DNA of 64,000 bases from a virus, in the IMG/VR virus record IMGVR_UViG_3300046542_000086, positions 1 to 64,000 of that record; one strand, written 5' to 3'. The notes beneath the pieces are model-generated. The model searched no databases and was not told where the DNA came from. It saw only the letters and a list, made by a program, of their open reading frames with translations. The translations under genes were made by a program, and so were the position numbers. Every line of letters starts with the position of its first letter. Position 1 is the first letter of the stretch. Shown here piece after piece: positions 42,246 through 52,701 of the stretch.

Positions 42246-43874
42246 TTAATCTCCGGTCATATTTCTCAAAACAAGTTGTACGGTGGTGACGTTACTGGAA
42301 GCACGGAAGCCACCACGAGGATCAAGGAACGCCTCACGACTGTCCAAGAGACGGTCGATCTCAGCAATCGCTTCAGAGGTATAGACCAGAGTCGACGACG
42401 CCGTGTCACCGTCATAGTCCGCACCCAAGCCTGCGATACGAGACGGGTGGATTACTTGACTGTCTACGAAAGCATTCGGAACACGAGTCGGGAACTCCAA
42501 TGCGAGTGGTCCCTCAACTGGTGTCCAAGTAGCATCCAGTTCAGTACGCACTTCACCACGGATACTGGTCTTGCAATACACAGTGGATGGGTAGGTCGAA
42601 CCAATACCGGTTACGGGGTAACGCGTCACGATACTCTTCAGGGTGTTCCACTTGTGGTAACCCGAGAGGTAAAGGAGTTCCACCAGAGTCAGTGGCTCGA
42701 CGTATTGACGATCGTAACCTTCGGGGAGTTCATTGATGTCGCCAAAGATACGGAACGTCATGTCCGGACCTTTATAGATCAGCCCGAGGTAACGTCCTTC
42801 CACCAAGATTGGCTTGTGACGGTTCTCAACGATCCGATACGACTCAATGACTTTCTCCAAACCTTCCACAGTGATCCAACGGTCACGAGTGTCCGAAGGC
42901 AAGTCAACCATTTCCGACTTGAGGGTTTTGACATCTACCAGTCTCGCAGTAGTAGCCGAACCACCCACGGAGAACACTTCACCCAACCAACCGGTACGCA
43001 ACAGGTTAATGGTCAGAGGCAGGGCACCTTTAATCACTTGGAACAACCCAAGGATTGTATCGGTGTAGTCAGGAGCCTGAACGCCATCCAAGTCAGCTGT
43101 GGAAGTATCCATCGCCGAGATTACGTTTCGAGTACCGTTAAAGATACGACGAGAACCGAACTTCTCTTGGATGAAACCTTTCTTGCCGGTTATCATTCCG
43201 AGGATGGTGTCGTAGACGTCGTTGAAGCCTTGCTGGAGAGACTTGCGACTGTTGTCGTACAACGACGAGGTCTCTGCTCCATCAGCCCCTACGATGACCT
43301 TAGAGGCCCCGAGGATGCGACGGTACACGTCGTTGATTTCGTCCTCAGTACCACGACCACTGGCATCAATAACAAAGTCACGCAGACCAGCTGGCATGAC
43401 CAAGATTTGTTTGGTGGTGGAGATAGGGAGATACTTATCAATCATCTTCACCCGTTCAGTCCGCACAGGAGACTTCGACGGTTTGAACTTGATCTTCTTC
43501 CAGTGTTTGAGAAAGAAAGCGTAGCCGGTTTCACCCGTCATTTCGTTAGCAGGAACGAAGTCGTTTTCTTCATTACTCCACTGGGCATAAGCAGTGCCGC
43601 CCATGATGTCACGATACAGAGAACGCAACTGCACCAAAGCGCGGTAAATAGTAGGATGAAGGACATTCAAATGCATGTCGATATAAGAGAACTTCTGGTC
43701 TCGAATTTCGTCACCTACACGCCCGAATGTCAGCACACTGAAGAGCCCATCCTCATGAAAGTTACCGGTCACTGGATCGTACACATCCGGCGATTTTACT
43801 GGACGTAACGTCTTGAGTTTCTCTGGAGTAAGATTCAAGATGGAAACGTTAAAAGGAATCTGACTATTTTTCAT
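42246..43874 (-). CDS. Virion RNA polymerase, beta-prime N-terminal part (542 aa)
   Basis: GADYDGDTASSTLV near residue 490 is the catalytic NADFDGD motif with a Tyr for Phe change; the three metal-binding aspartates are present. KKGFIQEKFGSRRIFNGTRN near residue 240 matches the lid/rudder entry of beta-prime. The rest of beta-prime is not in this window, so the subunit is split, as in phiKZ (gp180 type). Ends 3 bases before the beta gene. Confidence 0.82.
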   Translation of the reverse strand: MKNSQIPFNVSILNLTPEKLKTLRPVKSPDVYDPVTGNFHEDGLFSVLTFGRVGDEIRDQKFSYIDMHLNVLHPTIYRALVQLRSLYRDIMGGTAYAQWSNEENDFVPANEMTGETGYAFFLKHWKKIKFKPSKSPVRTERVKMIDKYLPISTTKQILVMPAGLRDFVIDASGRGTEDEINDVYRRILGASKVIVGADGAETSSLYDNSRKSLQQGFNDVYDTILGMITGKKGFIQEKFGSRRIFNGTRNVISAMDTSTADLDGVQAPDYTDTILGLFQVIKGALPLTINLLRTGWLGEVFSVGGSATTARLVDVKTLKSEMVDLPSDTRDRWITVEGLEKVIESYRIVENRHKPILVEGRYLGLIYKGPDMTFRIFGDINELPEGYDRQYVEPLTLVELLYLSGYHKWNTLKSIVTRYPVTGIGSTYPSTVYCKTSIRGEVRTELDATWTPVEGPLALEFPTRVPNAFVDSQVIHPSRIAGLGADYDGDTASSTLVYTSEAIAEIDRLLDSREAFLDPRGGFRASSNVTTVQLVLRNMTGD

Positions 43875-43935
43875 TGGTAACTCTCAGGAATTTATATGAA
43901 TACCAATACTTCACCCAAGAGCCGGGAGCGTAACC

Positions 43936-46900
43936 ATGGCTAAGGATAAGAACGAATTTGGGGATGATGACGATCTGAAGTGGGATGACTTAGACTTTGG
44001 GGATGACTTTCCCGACTTCGATGCGCCTCCGCCAGCAGACGATCGTAAACCAGTGGTTAAGGTAGCGACCTCTTTCTTGAAGGGTGCTGCCGAAGAACTC
44101 ACTGACCCCACCAGAGTCCGTAAAATGGCCCTGGATGCGTTACCTGAAGGCTATGGCAAAGCAGCTAATCTCGCCGATACCATAGCGTCAACGGGACGCG
44201 AACTATACCATACGACCGCCGAGGAATTGAAGCCCGTAATTAAAGACGCAAAGCGCGTTGCTAGACGGGTTCTACCGCTGACCAAAAGTCTGTTGCCAGA
44301 GAAACTCCAGAAGAAACTGGAGGACATGACTTCTGACAACGAGTACAAAGGTCCAAGCGTTGAACAGACTCGGGACTCACAGATCAACTCTGAAGTTGCG
44401 GACATCTTCAAACTCCAAATGGAGAATGACGCCCGTGACAAAGCAGAGGACGAAGTAGCTGACCAAACCAAACGCAAACAGGACACGGCTCGGTTTAAGA
44501 CTGAGTTGCAAACCCTGAATGCGATCTTGGGTGGCGTGAACCGTCAAGTGGCTTACCAAGACCAGATTGCCTCGAAGTACCAGCGTAAACATCTGGAGCT
44601 TCAGTTCCTTCAATACTTCACCCTGCGTGACACTTACGAGTTGCACAAGGCTTCTGCTAAAGAGACCAAGTCCCAACTCGACAACGTGATCAAGAACACT
44701 GGCTTGCCTGAGTTTGCGAAATCAAACGTAACTGAGCATGCGGGTCACTTGTTCCGTGAACGGTTGCTCAACGCAGCGTCGTCGAAGGTGAACCAGTTCG
44801 CTAAAGGGTACATCGATAAGTACAAAGACAACATCATCAAGAAAGGCAAGGAACAGATCGGTGCCTTTAAAGATGGCGCTATGCAAGGTCTGACCGGCGT
44901 CGACATGTTGCTAGACTCGCGTGAGCAGATGGCTGACATGGGTGAAGGCGGAGACGCTTACACTGGTGGCGGGAAGATGCTCGGCGGGATGGCTGGTGGT
45001 TGGTTAGGGAGTAAAGTCTCTAAGCTGGCTAAGCCTCTGTTGGAACGTAATCCAGGGATTGCTAAATGGGGCAACAAACTGGAATACGGTGTCGATAACT
45101 TTGCCTCGTTGTCTTCTGATTGGGCGAAGAGTGACAAGGGCGAGAACACCGGGATGGATTGGTGGAACAAAGCTCTACGGGGCTTTAAAGACCTTTCCCC
45201 GACTGAGGTGGTTGACTCCAGTCTCGGCGACTCTGACCTGACTCGTTCACAAGACGCCGTACCGTTCAACCATCTGGCACGCAAAACCCTCACGGACATT
45301 ATCCCTGGCTACCTGTCGCGGATTCACCATGAGTTGGCTATCATCCGTACAGGAGATCCTTCGCTTAAACGCCTAGGCTACGACCTGAAGGATGGTGGGT
45401 TTGCTTCGATGGATAAAGTCACCAAGTCGATGGGTTCGGTGCTGTTCGATCAGACCAAGAACTTCGATAAGGTTAAAGGCACTACCAACAACCTGATTGA
45501 TGGGTTGGAAAAGCAACACGGGCAAAAGTTCTCTGACACCCAACGCAAAGCTCTCTATGACAAGTTCATTGGCGAAGCAGCTTCGGGGCAGGGTCGTTTT
45601 GACGTCAAGAAGTTCGCAGACGTTGACCAATGGAAGGACCTCAGTGATGAGGACGCTCTGAAGCTCTCCTACATGTTCAGTGATGACGTGGGTGAAGAGC
45701 AACAGAATAAATACTCGAAAGAGTTCTTGAAGATCCGTGAAGGCGTCAACAACCCGACCGACGCTATTAAAGGTCTGATTGATTCTGGTCAACTCGAGAG
45801 TATGCGAGCACTGGGGCTAGTTACGGGTGAGGGTGACGGTCGCAAGGTATCACAAGAGCGTATCGTAGACATCCTACGTAATGGAGGTTTCGGTGAGCCA
45901 ACTGATGAAGGAACTCCTCCTCCTAACGGTTCTCCTCCTAGTCCTGACAGCCGTCCAGGCGGTGGAGGCCCTCTTGGCGGTCTTCGTAATGCCAACGACG
46001 CTCCTAAAGGCGCTGGCCAGAAAGATGGGGGGATAGACACACCTAAGAATCCTAATGAGTTCATGGAGGTCATTGGGGAATACCAAATGCTGTTGCTGGA
46101 AGACATCCGTAAGGGGATTGCTAACCCAGCCGCACTCTCTCAATACGCCGAGGCTGCACGCAATGCTCCGGGCGCTACTGAAGAGACGTGTGAGTGTGTG
46201 GACAAGATGGTGGAGGCGTATAAAGCTGGTAACGATGAGCTGGTGCAACACTTAGCTAACGTGTACGAGCTGCTGGCTTCTGGGCAACTGCAAACCATGT
46301 CGATGAGTATGCCGTTTGACCCTGAGCGTTTCAACACGGTAGGCGGTCACCTAGGTCGTGGGTTGAGCAAACTCAAAGGGGCTGGTAAGTGGGGCTTGGG
46401 CAAAGTTACTGGTTTCTATGGCTCGATGCTGTCCATGCAAAAGAACCTCCTCAAAGGTGGGGTGAAAGGTGCGTGGTCTGCTGCTAAGGGTGCAGGCAAT
46501 CTGCTTCTGGGTAGAGCCAAAGACCAACTGAACGAATGGGGTGACGTCTACATTAAAGGACAGGGTCGACCTATCCTGACGTGGGCTCAACTCAAGGCTG
46601 GTGAATACTTAAACGAAGACGGTACGCCGATTACTTCGTGGAAGGACGTCAAAGGTCCAGTGAAGAACAAAGCGGGTCAGTACGTTCTGACAGCTGAGCA
46701 GTTTGCAAAAGGCTTGGTCGACGAACACGCTCGTCCGATGTTCACCAAGATCAAAGACTTCGGGATGAAATGGGCTGGCCGTTTGAGCAGCTTCGTGACG
46801 TCTCCGTTCCGTGGAATGAAAGACGCTATCAAAGGCACTTTCAACACAGTCAAGGACTTTGTAGAACGTCCACGCGACATGTACCTGCCGGGCAATCCGA

Positions 46901-49900
46901 TTCCGGTACTGTTGGCGAGTGTGATGCAAGCTGGTGGTTATAAGAACTCTGACGGTTCTGAGATCCGTAAGATCACCGACATCAAAGGTACCGTGTACGA
47001 TCTGGAAGGGAACGTAGTAGTCTCTCTCGAATCGTTGCGGGCTGGTCTGGTCGACGTTGCGGGCAAGAAGTTCAAGTCATTGGGTCAGGCTGTACTGGGG
47101 GGTGCTGGGAAGCTGATCGGGGGAGCTGTTGGCCTCGGGATCAAAGCGTTCAAAGGCGTCTCCAACCACATGAGTAAAATGCTCGGTGGATTGAAGTCTG
47201 GTGCTGGCAATCTGTTTAACAAAGGTCGAGGAATGCTGAAGGGACTTAAGGTCCCTGGTCTGGGTGGCGATACAGAAATGATGGAAGTGATTGGTGAATA
47301 CCAAATCCTTCTGCTCGAAGAGATTCGAGACGCTATCCGTGCACAATCGGCTAAAAAGGTTAAAGGCGACTTTGACGGTGACGGACTACGCAATGGTTCT
47401 GGGGAAGCCCTCAGTGCTAGCCGTAAGAAAACTCGTGACGAACGTGAGGCTAAACAGAAGGCTGCTGACGAAGAACGCAAGAAAGGTAAAGGCGAGAAGA
47501 AAGGCGGCTTGATGGGGTTGTTGACCATGATCGGTGGCGCTGTGATGGGGATGGCTAAAGGCTTCATGGACCTACCTAAAACCCTGATCACTGCGATGCG
47601 TGCAATGTCTGCGGCGAAAGCTTTGGGTAGTGCGGCTGACCTAGCTGGTGGTGCTGGTCGTGGTGGTAAGTTGGCTCGTGGGGCGAAAGCTCTAGGTCGT
47701 GGTCTGTTGGGTGCTGGCTCGATGTTGGGGACAGCAGCAATGGGTGTCGGTCGTCTGGCCTTCGGTGGCGTGAGTGGTTTGGCTCGTGGTGCTTGGGCGG
47801 TGGGTTCAGCAGCAGTCGGTGTGCTGGGTGCTCCAGTCGTCTTGGGTATCGCTGCGGCTGCGGCTGTTGGGTATCTGGGTTACAAAGCTTGGAAGTCTTA
47901 CAAGAAGACTGGCAACAGTGACCTGTTGAAGTACCGAGTAGCACAGTACGGTCTCGACTACGAGGATGACGAGCAGACTAAGAAAGTCTTCGAGTTGGAA
48001 AGCTTGATTGGTCCGAACGTTAAGTTCAATGGGCGTGGTCCAGAGATCAACTGGCAGAACGTTGACGTTAAACGTGTCCGTGAGATCTTTGGTCTGAAGG
48101 ACGATGATCCTGAGGGTCTCAAACGTTTCGGTACTTGGTTCGAGACTCGCTTTGGTCCAGTGTTCGTCAGTCACCTTAAAATGCTTCAGAAGTATTCGAC
48201 GTCTACCAAGATCGAAGAAGCTGATGAAGTGGTGAAGATCGAAGACAAACTGAAGTTCCTCGAAGGTGTCCAAGTTGATGACGCTGACACCACTTACGGT
48301 GAGTTGACCAGTCCGTTTGGTGACGAAGCTTTGTCTATGGGTCCGTCTCAGGTGAAAGCGGTCTACGATACAGTAGTAGCGCACATCAAAGAGCAGCTAC
48401 CTAAAGGCAAGGACAAAACCGGTAAAGAACCAGCGGTTGGCATTGCTGGGGCTGCTGCGGCAGCGACTTTGGCTGGTGGTCCTCTGGCTGGCCTCGCTAC
48501 GGCGAACGCTAAGGCAGAAGTTGAGCAGACCCTAGCCTCTAAGGTTGGTGGTTGGTTGTCCAACGCGGTCTCGTCTATCCCCGGTGCGGGTATGGTGGGC
48601 TCAGCTTTCAACTGGCTCAAGGACAAGGTGCTCGGGAAAGACTTCAAAGTCCCTGACATCATGAACCGTGAGATTGATCCACTGACCTCTATTCGCTACC
48701 GCTTGTACGGTTTAGCGGAGATGAACTACTCTCGTGTGTCGCCGATCTCTCGCTTGGAAGAGCGGGTGTTGAAGGACATCTCGTACAGTGGTTCGAAACA
48801 GGCAGAGTTTAACGGGGATGCTGAAGACATCTGGAATGAGGTAGCTGGTGGCTTTACGTCCAGTCCTAATTCTGAAGCAGTCAAGACCCGTTGGATGAAG
48901 TGGTTCGGTGAGCGTTTCCTCCCAGTGATGATTGCGTTCTTAACCGGTGTGCAGAAGTTTGTCTCGAACGGTAACCCGTTTGAAGCACACGATCGCCTCA
49001 AAGCGTCTCAGAGTCTTGAGATTGCTCGGTTCATGAACAGCTCCCAGTCCAACTACGACAAACAGTCGAATGAGAATTCTTCGGTTTGGGGTGTGACTGC
49101 TTCGCCGTTTGATGACTACGAGGTCAACACTGACGCTACGGTACTCAAACCGTTCATGGCTGCTCTGGAAGAGTCTGCTAACAAAGAGACCCTCAACGAG
49201 AAAGTCAAAACGGAACGAGCGGGGAAAGTACAAGCCCTGTTGAATAAAGTCACCGGTAGTTCGGGTAAGGCTAATCCAAGTCCGCTGTGGGAAGACGAAG
49301 GCGTAGCTGATCGCAGCAGTGTGCCTAAGCCGTTGCTGAAAGCCATGTACGGCGTAATGCCAATGGCTGGTGGTGAGGCGGGTTACACGAAAGGCGGTCT
49401 CGGGACGTTGGATGTGGGTGCAGGGGCTGGCGGTAACATTGCTGGTCTACCTGAAGTCACAGGTCCTGACGGAGAATACTCCACCTACAAAGACATGATC
49501 ATCGCTGTGTCGAAGATGGTGGGTGTTGACCCTGGTCTGATGGCTACCATGGCATCGATCGAGTCAGGCTTCCGTGGTCGAGTGAAAGCTGCTACGTCCT
49601 CTGCGACTGGTTTGTATCAGTTCATCAGTGGTACGTGGAAGACCATGTTGGCGAAGTACGGTTCCAAGTATGGGTTGTCTCCGGATACCCCGTCCTCTGA
49701 TCCTCGTGCTAACGCCTTGATGGGTGCGGAGTACATCCGTGAGAACTCGGCAATCCTCAAAGCCAAAACTGGACGGACTCCAACTGACACCGATATTTAC
49801 TTGGCGCACTTCTTGGGCCCAGGTGGTGCGGCTAAGTTGCTCAGTGCTGACCCTAGTGCAAACGCGGCAACGCTGATGCCTTCGGCTGCTGGTGCGAACA

Positions 49901-50658
49901 AGTCGATCTTCTTCGCAGATGGTCGTCCTCGTACGGTAGCACAAGTCTACGCTGAGATTGACCGTCGGGTTCGTGTACACCGGGCTAAGTATGCTGGTGA
50001 CGCACGTGCGGCTGGTGGGTTCTCTGCTAACGTAGACGTTCCTACTTCGGCTCCGTCAATTCCGGGTGTAACAGCTCCGACTGCTGCTCCATCAGCTAGT
50101 GGGACTCCTGCTCCTAAAGCTCCTGCAAGTGGCGGTCCAATTGGGATCATGGCTCCAGCGGCTCCGACTGCTGCTCCTGAAGTCCCAGCGACTAAACAGT
50201 CTCCATTGGTTCAATCGGTTGCTGCTGCGGCACCAGCTGCAATGCCAACGGGTCCTGTCGCCCCAGTAACTAACAGCGTTCCTCCAAGCACTGGTGTAAC
50301 TAGTGAGCCTGCACTGGGTGGTAACGTAGCTGAAGCCGCTGTGATCCGTAAGGCACAGGCTGAGAGACAAGCACAAGCTGCCTCGTTGCAAGACCAGGAA
50401 TCAAGTGCTGCGTTGAATCAGAACTTCAGTGGTGTGGCTGAGGTCATGCGCAAACAACTGGAGATTCAGCTGAAGATGGCTCAGTCGTTGGATAACATCG
50501 ACCAAGGTATTCAGACGCTGGTCAAGAGTGGTTCTGTAGCAGCCGCAGGTCAACCTGCTCGTAATGAACCTGTTGCGAGTAGATCCAACACCGCAGTTAA
50601 ACCGACAGACGTGCCTGCACGTTTGACGCCCATTAGCATGAAGCGGTTGAAGGCGTAA
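43936..50658 (+). CDS. Giant tail protein with lytic transglycosylase domain (2240 aa)
   Basis: Residues about 1855-1990 form a soluble-lytic-transglycosylase domain: GVDPGLMATMASIESGFRGR (catalytic Glu about residue 1876), GLYQF, and YLAHFLGPGGA. Low-complexity Ala/Pro linkers follow. Two internal repeats are visible: MEVIGEYQMLLLEDIR (about 710) and MEVIGEYQILLLEEIR (about 1115), and a pair containing GxYxNxDGxxI with DIKGxVxxxxG. Size and position after beta-prime match phiKZ gp181 (2237 aa). It probably acts as a tail/tape-measure-like component that also opens peptidoglycan. Confidence 0.82.
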   Translation: MAKDKNEFGDDDDLKWDDLDFGDDFPDFDAPPPADDRKPVVKVATSFLKGAAEELTDPTRVRKMALDALPEGYGKAANLADTIASTGRELYHTTAEELKPVIKDAKRVARRVLPLTKSLLPEKLQKKLEDMTSDNEYKGPSVEQTRDSQINSEVADIFKLQMENDARDKAEDEVADQTKRKQDTARFKTELQTLNAILGGVNRQVAYQDQIASKYQRKHLELQFLQYFTLRDTYELHKASAKETKSQLDNVIKNTGLPEFAKSNVTEHAGHLFRERLLNAASSKVNQFAKGYIDKYKDNIIKKGKEQIGAFKDGAMQGLTGVDMLLDSREQMADMGEGGDAYTGGGKMLGGMAGGWLGSKVSKLAKPLLERNPGIAKWGNKLEYGVDNFASLSSDWAKSDKGENTGMDWWNKALRGFKDLSPTEVVDSSLGDSDLTRSQDAVPFNHLARKTLTDIIPGYLSRIHHELAIIRTGDPSLKRLGYDLKDGGFASMDKVTKSMGSVLFDQTKNFDKVKGTTNNLIDGLEKQHGQKFSDTQRKALYDKFIGEAASGQGRFDVKKFADVDQWKDLSDEDALKLSYMFSDDVGEEQQNKYSKEFLKIREGVNNPTDAIKGLIDSGQLESMRALGLVTGEGDGRKVSQERIVDILRNGGFGEPTDEGTPPPNGSPPSPDSRPGGGGPLGGLRNANDAPKGAGQKDGGIDTPKNPNEFMEVIGEYQMLLLEDIRKGIANPAALSQYAEAARNAPGATEETCECVDKMVEAYKAGNDELVQHLANVYELLASGQLQTMSMSMPFDPERFNTVGGHLGRGLSKLKGAGKWGLGKVTGFYGSMLSMQKNLLKGGVKGAWSAAKGAGNLLLGRAKDQLNEWGDVYIKGQGRPILTWAQLKAGEYLNEDGTPITSWKDVKGPVKNKAGQYVLTAEQFAKGLVDEHARPMFTKIKDFGMKWAGRLSSFVTSPFRGMKDAIKGTFNTVKDFVERPRDMYLPGNPIPVLLASVMQAGGYKNSDGSEIRKITDIKGTVYDLEGNVVVSLESLRAGLVDVAGKKFKSLGQAVLGGAGKLIGGAVGLGIKAFKGVSNHMSKMLGGLKSGAGNLFNKGRGMLKGLKVPGLGGDTEMMEVIGEYQILLLEEIRDAIRAQSAKKVKGDFDGDGLRNGSGEALSASRKKTRDEREAKQKAADEERKKGKGEKKGGLMGLLTMIGGAVMGMAKGFMDLPKTLITAMRAMSAAKALGSAADLAGGAGRGGKLARGAKALGRGLLGAGSMLGTAAMGVGRLAFGGVSGLARGAWAVGSAAVGVLGAPVVLGIAAAAAVGYLGYKAWKSYKKTGNSDLLKYRVAQYGLDYEDDEQTKKVFELESLIGPNVKFNGRGPEINWQNVDVKRVREIFGLKDDDPEGLKRFGTWFETRFGPVFVSHLKMLQKYSTSTKIEEADEVVKIEDKLKFLEGVQVDDADTTYGELTSPFGDEALSMGPSQVKAVYDTVVAHIKEQLPKGKDKTGKEPAVGIAGAAAAATLAGGPLAGLATANAKAEVEQTLASKVGGWLSNAVSSIPGAGMVGSAFNWLKDKVLGKDFKVPDIMNREIDPLTSIRYRLYGLAEMNYSRVSPISRLEERVLKDISYSGSKQAEFNGDAEDIWNEVAGGFTSSPNSEAVKTRWMKWFGERFLPVMIAFLTGVQKFVSNGNPFEAHDRLKASQSLEIARFMNSSQSNYDKQSNENSSVWGVTASPFDDYEVNTDATVLKPFMAALEESANKETLNEKVKTERAGKVQALLNKVTGSSGKANPSPLWEDEGVADRSSVPKPLLKAMYGVMPMAGGEAGYTKGGLGTLDVGAGAGGNIAGLPEVTGPDGEYSTYKDMIIAVSKMVGVDPGLMATMASIESGFRGRVKAATSSATGLYQFISGTWKTMLAKYGSKYGLSPDTPSSDPRANALMGAEYIRENSAILKAKTGRTPTDTDIYLAHFLGPGGAAKLLSADPSANAATLMPSAAGANKSIFFADGRPRTVAQVYAEIDRRVRVHRAKYAGDARAAGGFSANVDVPTSAPSIPGVTAPTAAPSASGTPAPKAPASGGPIGIMAPAAPTAAPEVPATKQSPLVQSVAAAAPAAMPTGPVAPVTNSVPPSTGVTSEPALGGNVAEAAVIRKAQAERQAQAASLQDQESSAALNQNFSGVAEVMRKQLEIQLKMAQSLDNIDQGIQTLVKSGSVAAAGQPARNEPVASRSNTAVKPTDVPARLTPISMKRLKA

Positions 50659-50690
50659 CTAGAGTGGGGGCAACCCCACTCTCCCTTTAC
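50659..50690 (+). terminator. Hairpin after giant tail gene
   Basis: AGAGTGGGG/CCCCACTCT with a short loop. Confidence 0.65.
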
Positions 50691-50707
50691 TTAAACGAGA
50701 TCAGGTC

Positions 50708-52663
50708 ATGGCTGAATTAAAGGACACAGACTGGATCAGACAATCGTTTATGTTGCCACGCAAGTCTATTGCGAATGCTGACTCCATTCGTCGTACCCTA
50801 ACAGATGCTCGGTTCAAGTTCACCGACACCACGCTAGGCGGCAACTTCGCGATTAACCCTCCTCCTCAGTTTACTCGTTATGCTGACTTGGTGGTACCTA
50901 GCTTGTACAGTAAGTCCACGGGGATGGGTCGTTACTACAGTGAGGCCATCGATGACAACGCACAACTGATCCACATGCGTTTCGGTGTACCAGAGTTCAA
51001 CTCCCTCACGAACTTCTTCTTCAACTTCTATAACCCTCAAGCGGCTTCCCTAGCGCGGACCGGTAGGGCTAACGAGATCTCGTTTGCTCTGGGTAAGTTG
51101 TTGGGGACGATCATTACCTTGCCTGCTCAGTTGTTTATCACAGCAGGTTCGGCACTGAACTTCTTCTTGGGTCGTCCTACCTCGAAGTACTACTACCTCA
51201 AACCAGCGATGCCTTTGTATTGGAACGCTGTGAACACCATTGCCAACGGCATTGCCGTGAACATGGGTATCACCCCTCGTACCTTTCAGGACGATGAAAA
51301 GAAATCCATTCCGGGTTCACTGGAGAACACTGCCGAACAAGCCAAGCTCTATCACAAACTCAATCCGGGGTTGTGGCATGAGTCTGGTCAGATCGACGTG
51401 TACTCACTGGCAACCAAAGCGCAACGCTTGGCCAACAGTCAACGTGACAAGATGGCGGAGATCCTCGAGTCCCGTGAGAGTCCTACGGCGATTCGCAATG
51501 CGATCCTAAGCTTCCGGGAAAACCCTCAGCTTAACGACAACCGCATCTATAAGGACTTCGAGTCTTACCTGTCTGCCTACCAAGGTCTCAACGAACGCAA
51601 GTCTGATACTGATGACGGTGCTGCGGAGATGACTGGAGACAAACGGGAGTACAAGAAGAACTTCCTTGAGTTTGTGGAAGCCGAGCACAACGACGGTGCA
51701 CAGTGGGTTACGTTTAACGTAGAACACACAGGGTCTGCCTCTGAGAGTTTCAACAGCTCGGTGGGTGAGTCTGACATCTCGTCCAAGTTGAATGGGTTGT
51801 CGGCTGCTGGTCGTTCGGCACGTTTCTCTACAGCTGATGGTCAGTCCGGTATCAACTTCATTGACGATGCGATGAAGATGGTGGGGAGCTTTGTAGACGG
51901 TGCGTTGGATTCTATTAAGCTCTCGGGCTTGATGGCGTTCTCTGGTATGGCCATTGCTGACATTCCCAAGATGTGGCAATCGTCTTCGGCTAACCTACCA
52001 CGCATGGATTACACGATCAAACTACGCACGCCGTACGGGAACAAGTTCTCCCGGTTCACGGATATGTACGTTCAGTTGTCGATGTTGTTGGCAGCCGCTC
52101 TACCGATCTCCACTGGTAAGCAATCGTACACCAGTCCGTTTCTGTGTGAGGTCTATTCCAAAGGGCGGGCACAAACCCGTCTGGGTATGATCGAGTCTAT
52201 GACGATCACTCGGGGTACTGGTAACCTTGGGTGGACACAGGACAGTGAAGCACTGGGTATTGACGTGACGTTCTCGATTGTGGACATGTCTACGATCATG
52301 CACATGCCAATCAACGCAGGCTTCCAGTTGAACGACGCTATCGTTGGCGGTCTCGGTGTAGCAACCGCAATCGCTGGTGGTGGTAGCGGTAAAGCTATTG
52401 CTGCGGGTGTGTCACTGGTGGCGGGAACAGACTTTGCCAAAGGGGTGTTTGCTGAAGACACCATGTTCTCGGACTACTTAGCAGTCTTAAGTAGTATGTC
52501 ACTCGTCGAACAAACGTACACGTATCAGAAACTGCGCTTGAACCTTGCGAAACAAATGGGTTCGATGGATACGTGGTTCTCGCAGTCGCACTTCGCCAAC
52601 TGGTTCATGAACACCAAACCAGCACGCCTGATCTCTGGGTTTGCTACGGGTACAGGTATCTGA
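50708..52663 (+). CDS. Virion structural protein (651 aa)
   Basis: Follows the giant tail gene. Contains hydrophobic stretches (TIITLPAQLFITAGSALNFF, near residues 138-157) and another around residue 555-585 (AIVGGLGVATAIAGGGSGK), suggesting membrane or pore contact. No enzyme motif. A tail-tip or baseplate role is possible. Confidence 0.65.
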   Translation: MAELKDTDWIRQSFMLPRKSIANADSIRRTLTDARFKFTDTTLGGNFAINPPPQFTRYADLVVPSLYSKSTGMGRYYSEAIDDNAQLIHMRFGVPEFNSLTNFFFNFYNPQAASLARTGRANEISFALGKLLGTIITLPAQLFITAGSALNFFLGRPTSKYYYLKPAMPLYWNAVNTIANGIAVNMGITPRTFQDDEKKSIPGSLENTAEQAKLYHKLNPGLWHESGQIDVYSLATKAQRLANSQRDKMAEILESRESPTAIRNAILSFRENPQLNDNRIYKDFESYLSAYQGLNERKSDTDDGAAEMTGDKREYKKNFLEFVEAEHNDGAQWVTFNVEHTGSASESFNSSVGESDISSKLNGLSAAGRSARFSTADGQSGINFIDDAMKMVGSFVDGALDSIKLSGLMAFSGMAIADIPKMWQSSSANLPRMDYTIKLRTPYGNKFSRFTDMYVQLSMLLAAALPISTGKQSYTSPFLCEVYSKGRAQTRLGMIESMTITRGTGNLGWTQDSEALGIDVTFSIVDMSTIMHMPINAGFQLNDAIVGGLGVATAIAGGGSGKAIAAGVSLVAGTDFAKGVFAEDTMFSDYLAVLSSMSLVEQTYTYQKLRLNLAKQMGSMDTWFSQSHFANWFMNTKPARLISGFATGTGI

Positions 52664-52699
52664 CGGCATAGAGGCTCCCTTCGGGGAGCCTCGTTATGC
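52664..52699. terminator. Bidirectional terminator with GGCATA/TATGC arms
   Basis: GAGGCTCCC and GGGAGCCTC with TTCG in the loop, between convergent genes ending at 52663 and 52702. Confidence 0.8.
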
Positions 52700-52701
52700 G
52701 C

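Noticed and set aside
42276-43808. Long plus-strand frame (510 codons)
   Set aside because: Exact antisense of the RNA polymerase beta-prime gene, with no ribosome site of its own and no sensible composition.
43911-44111. Short minus-strand frame at the tail gene start
   Set aside because: Ser/Lys-rich shadow of the giant tail protein N-terminus.
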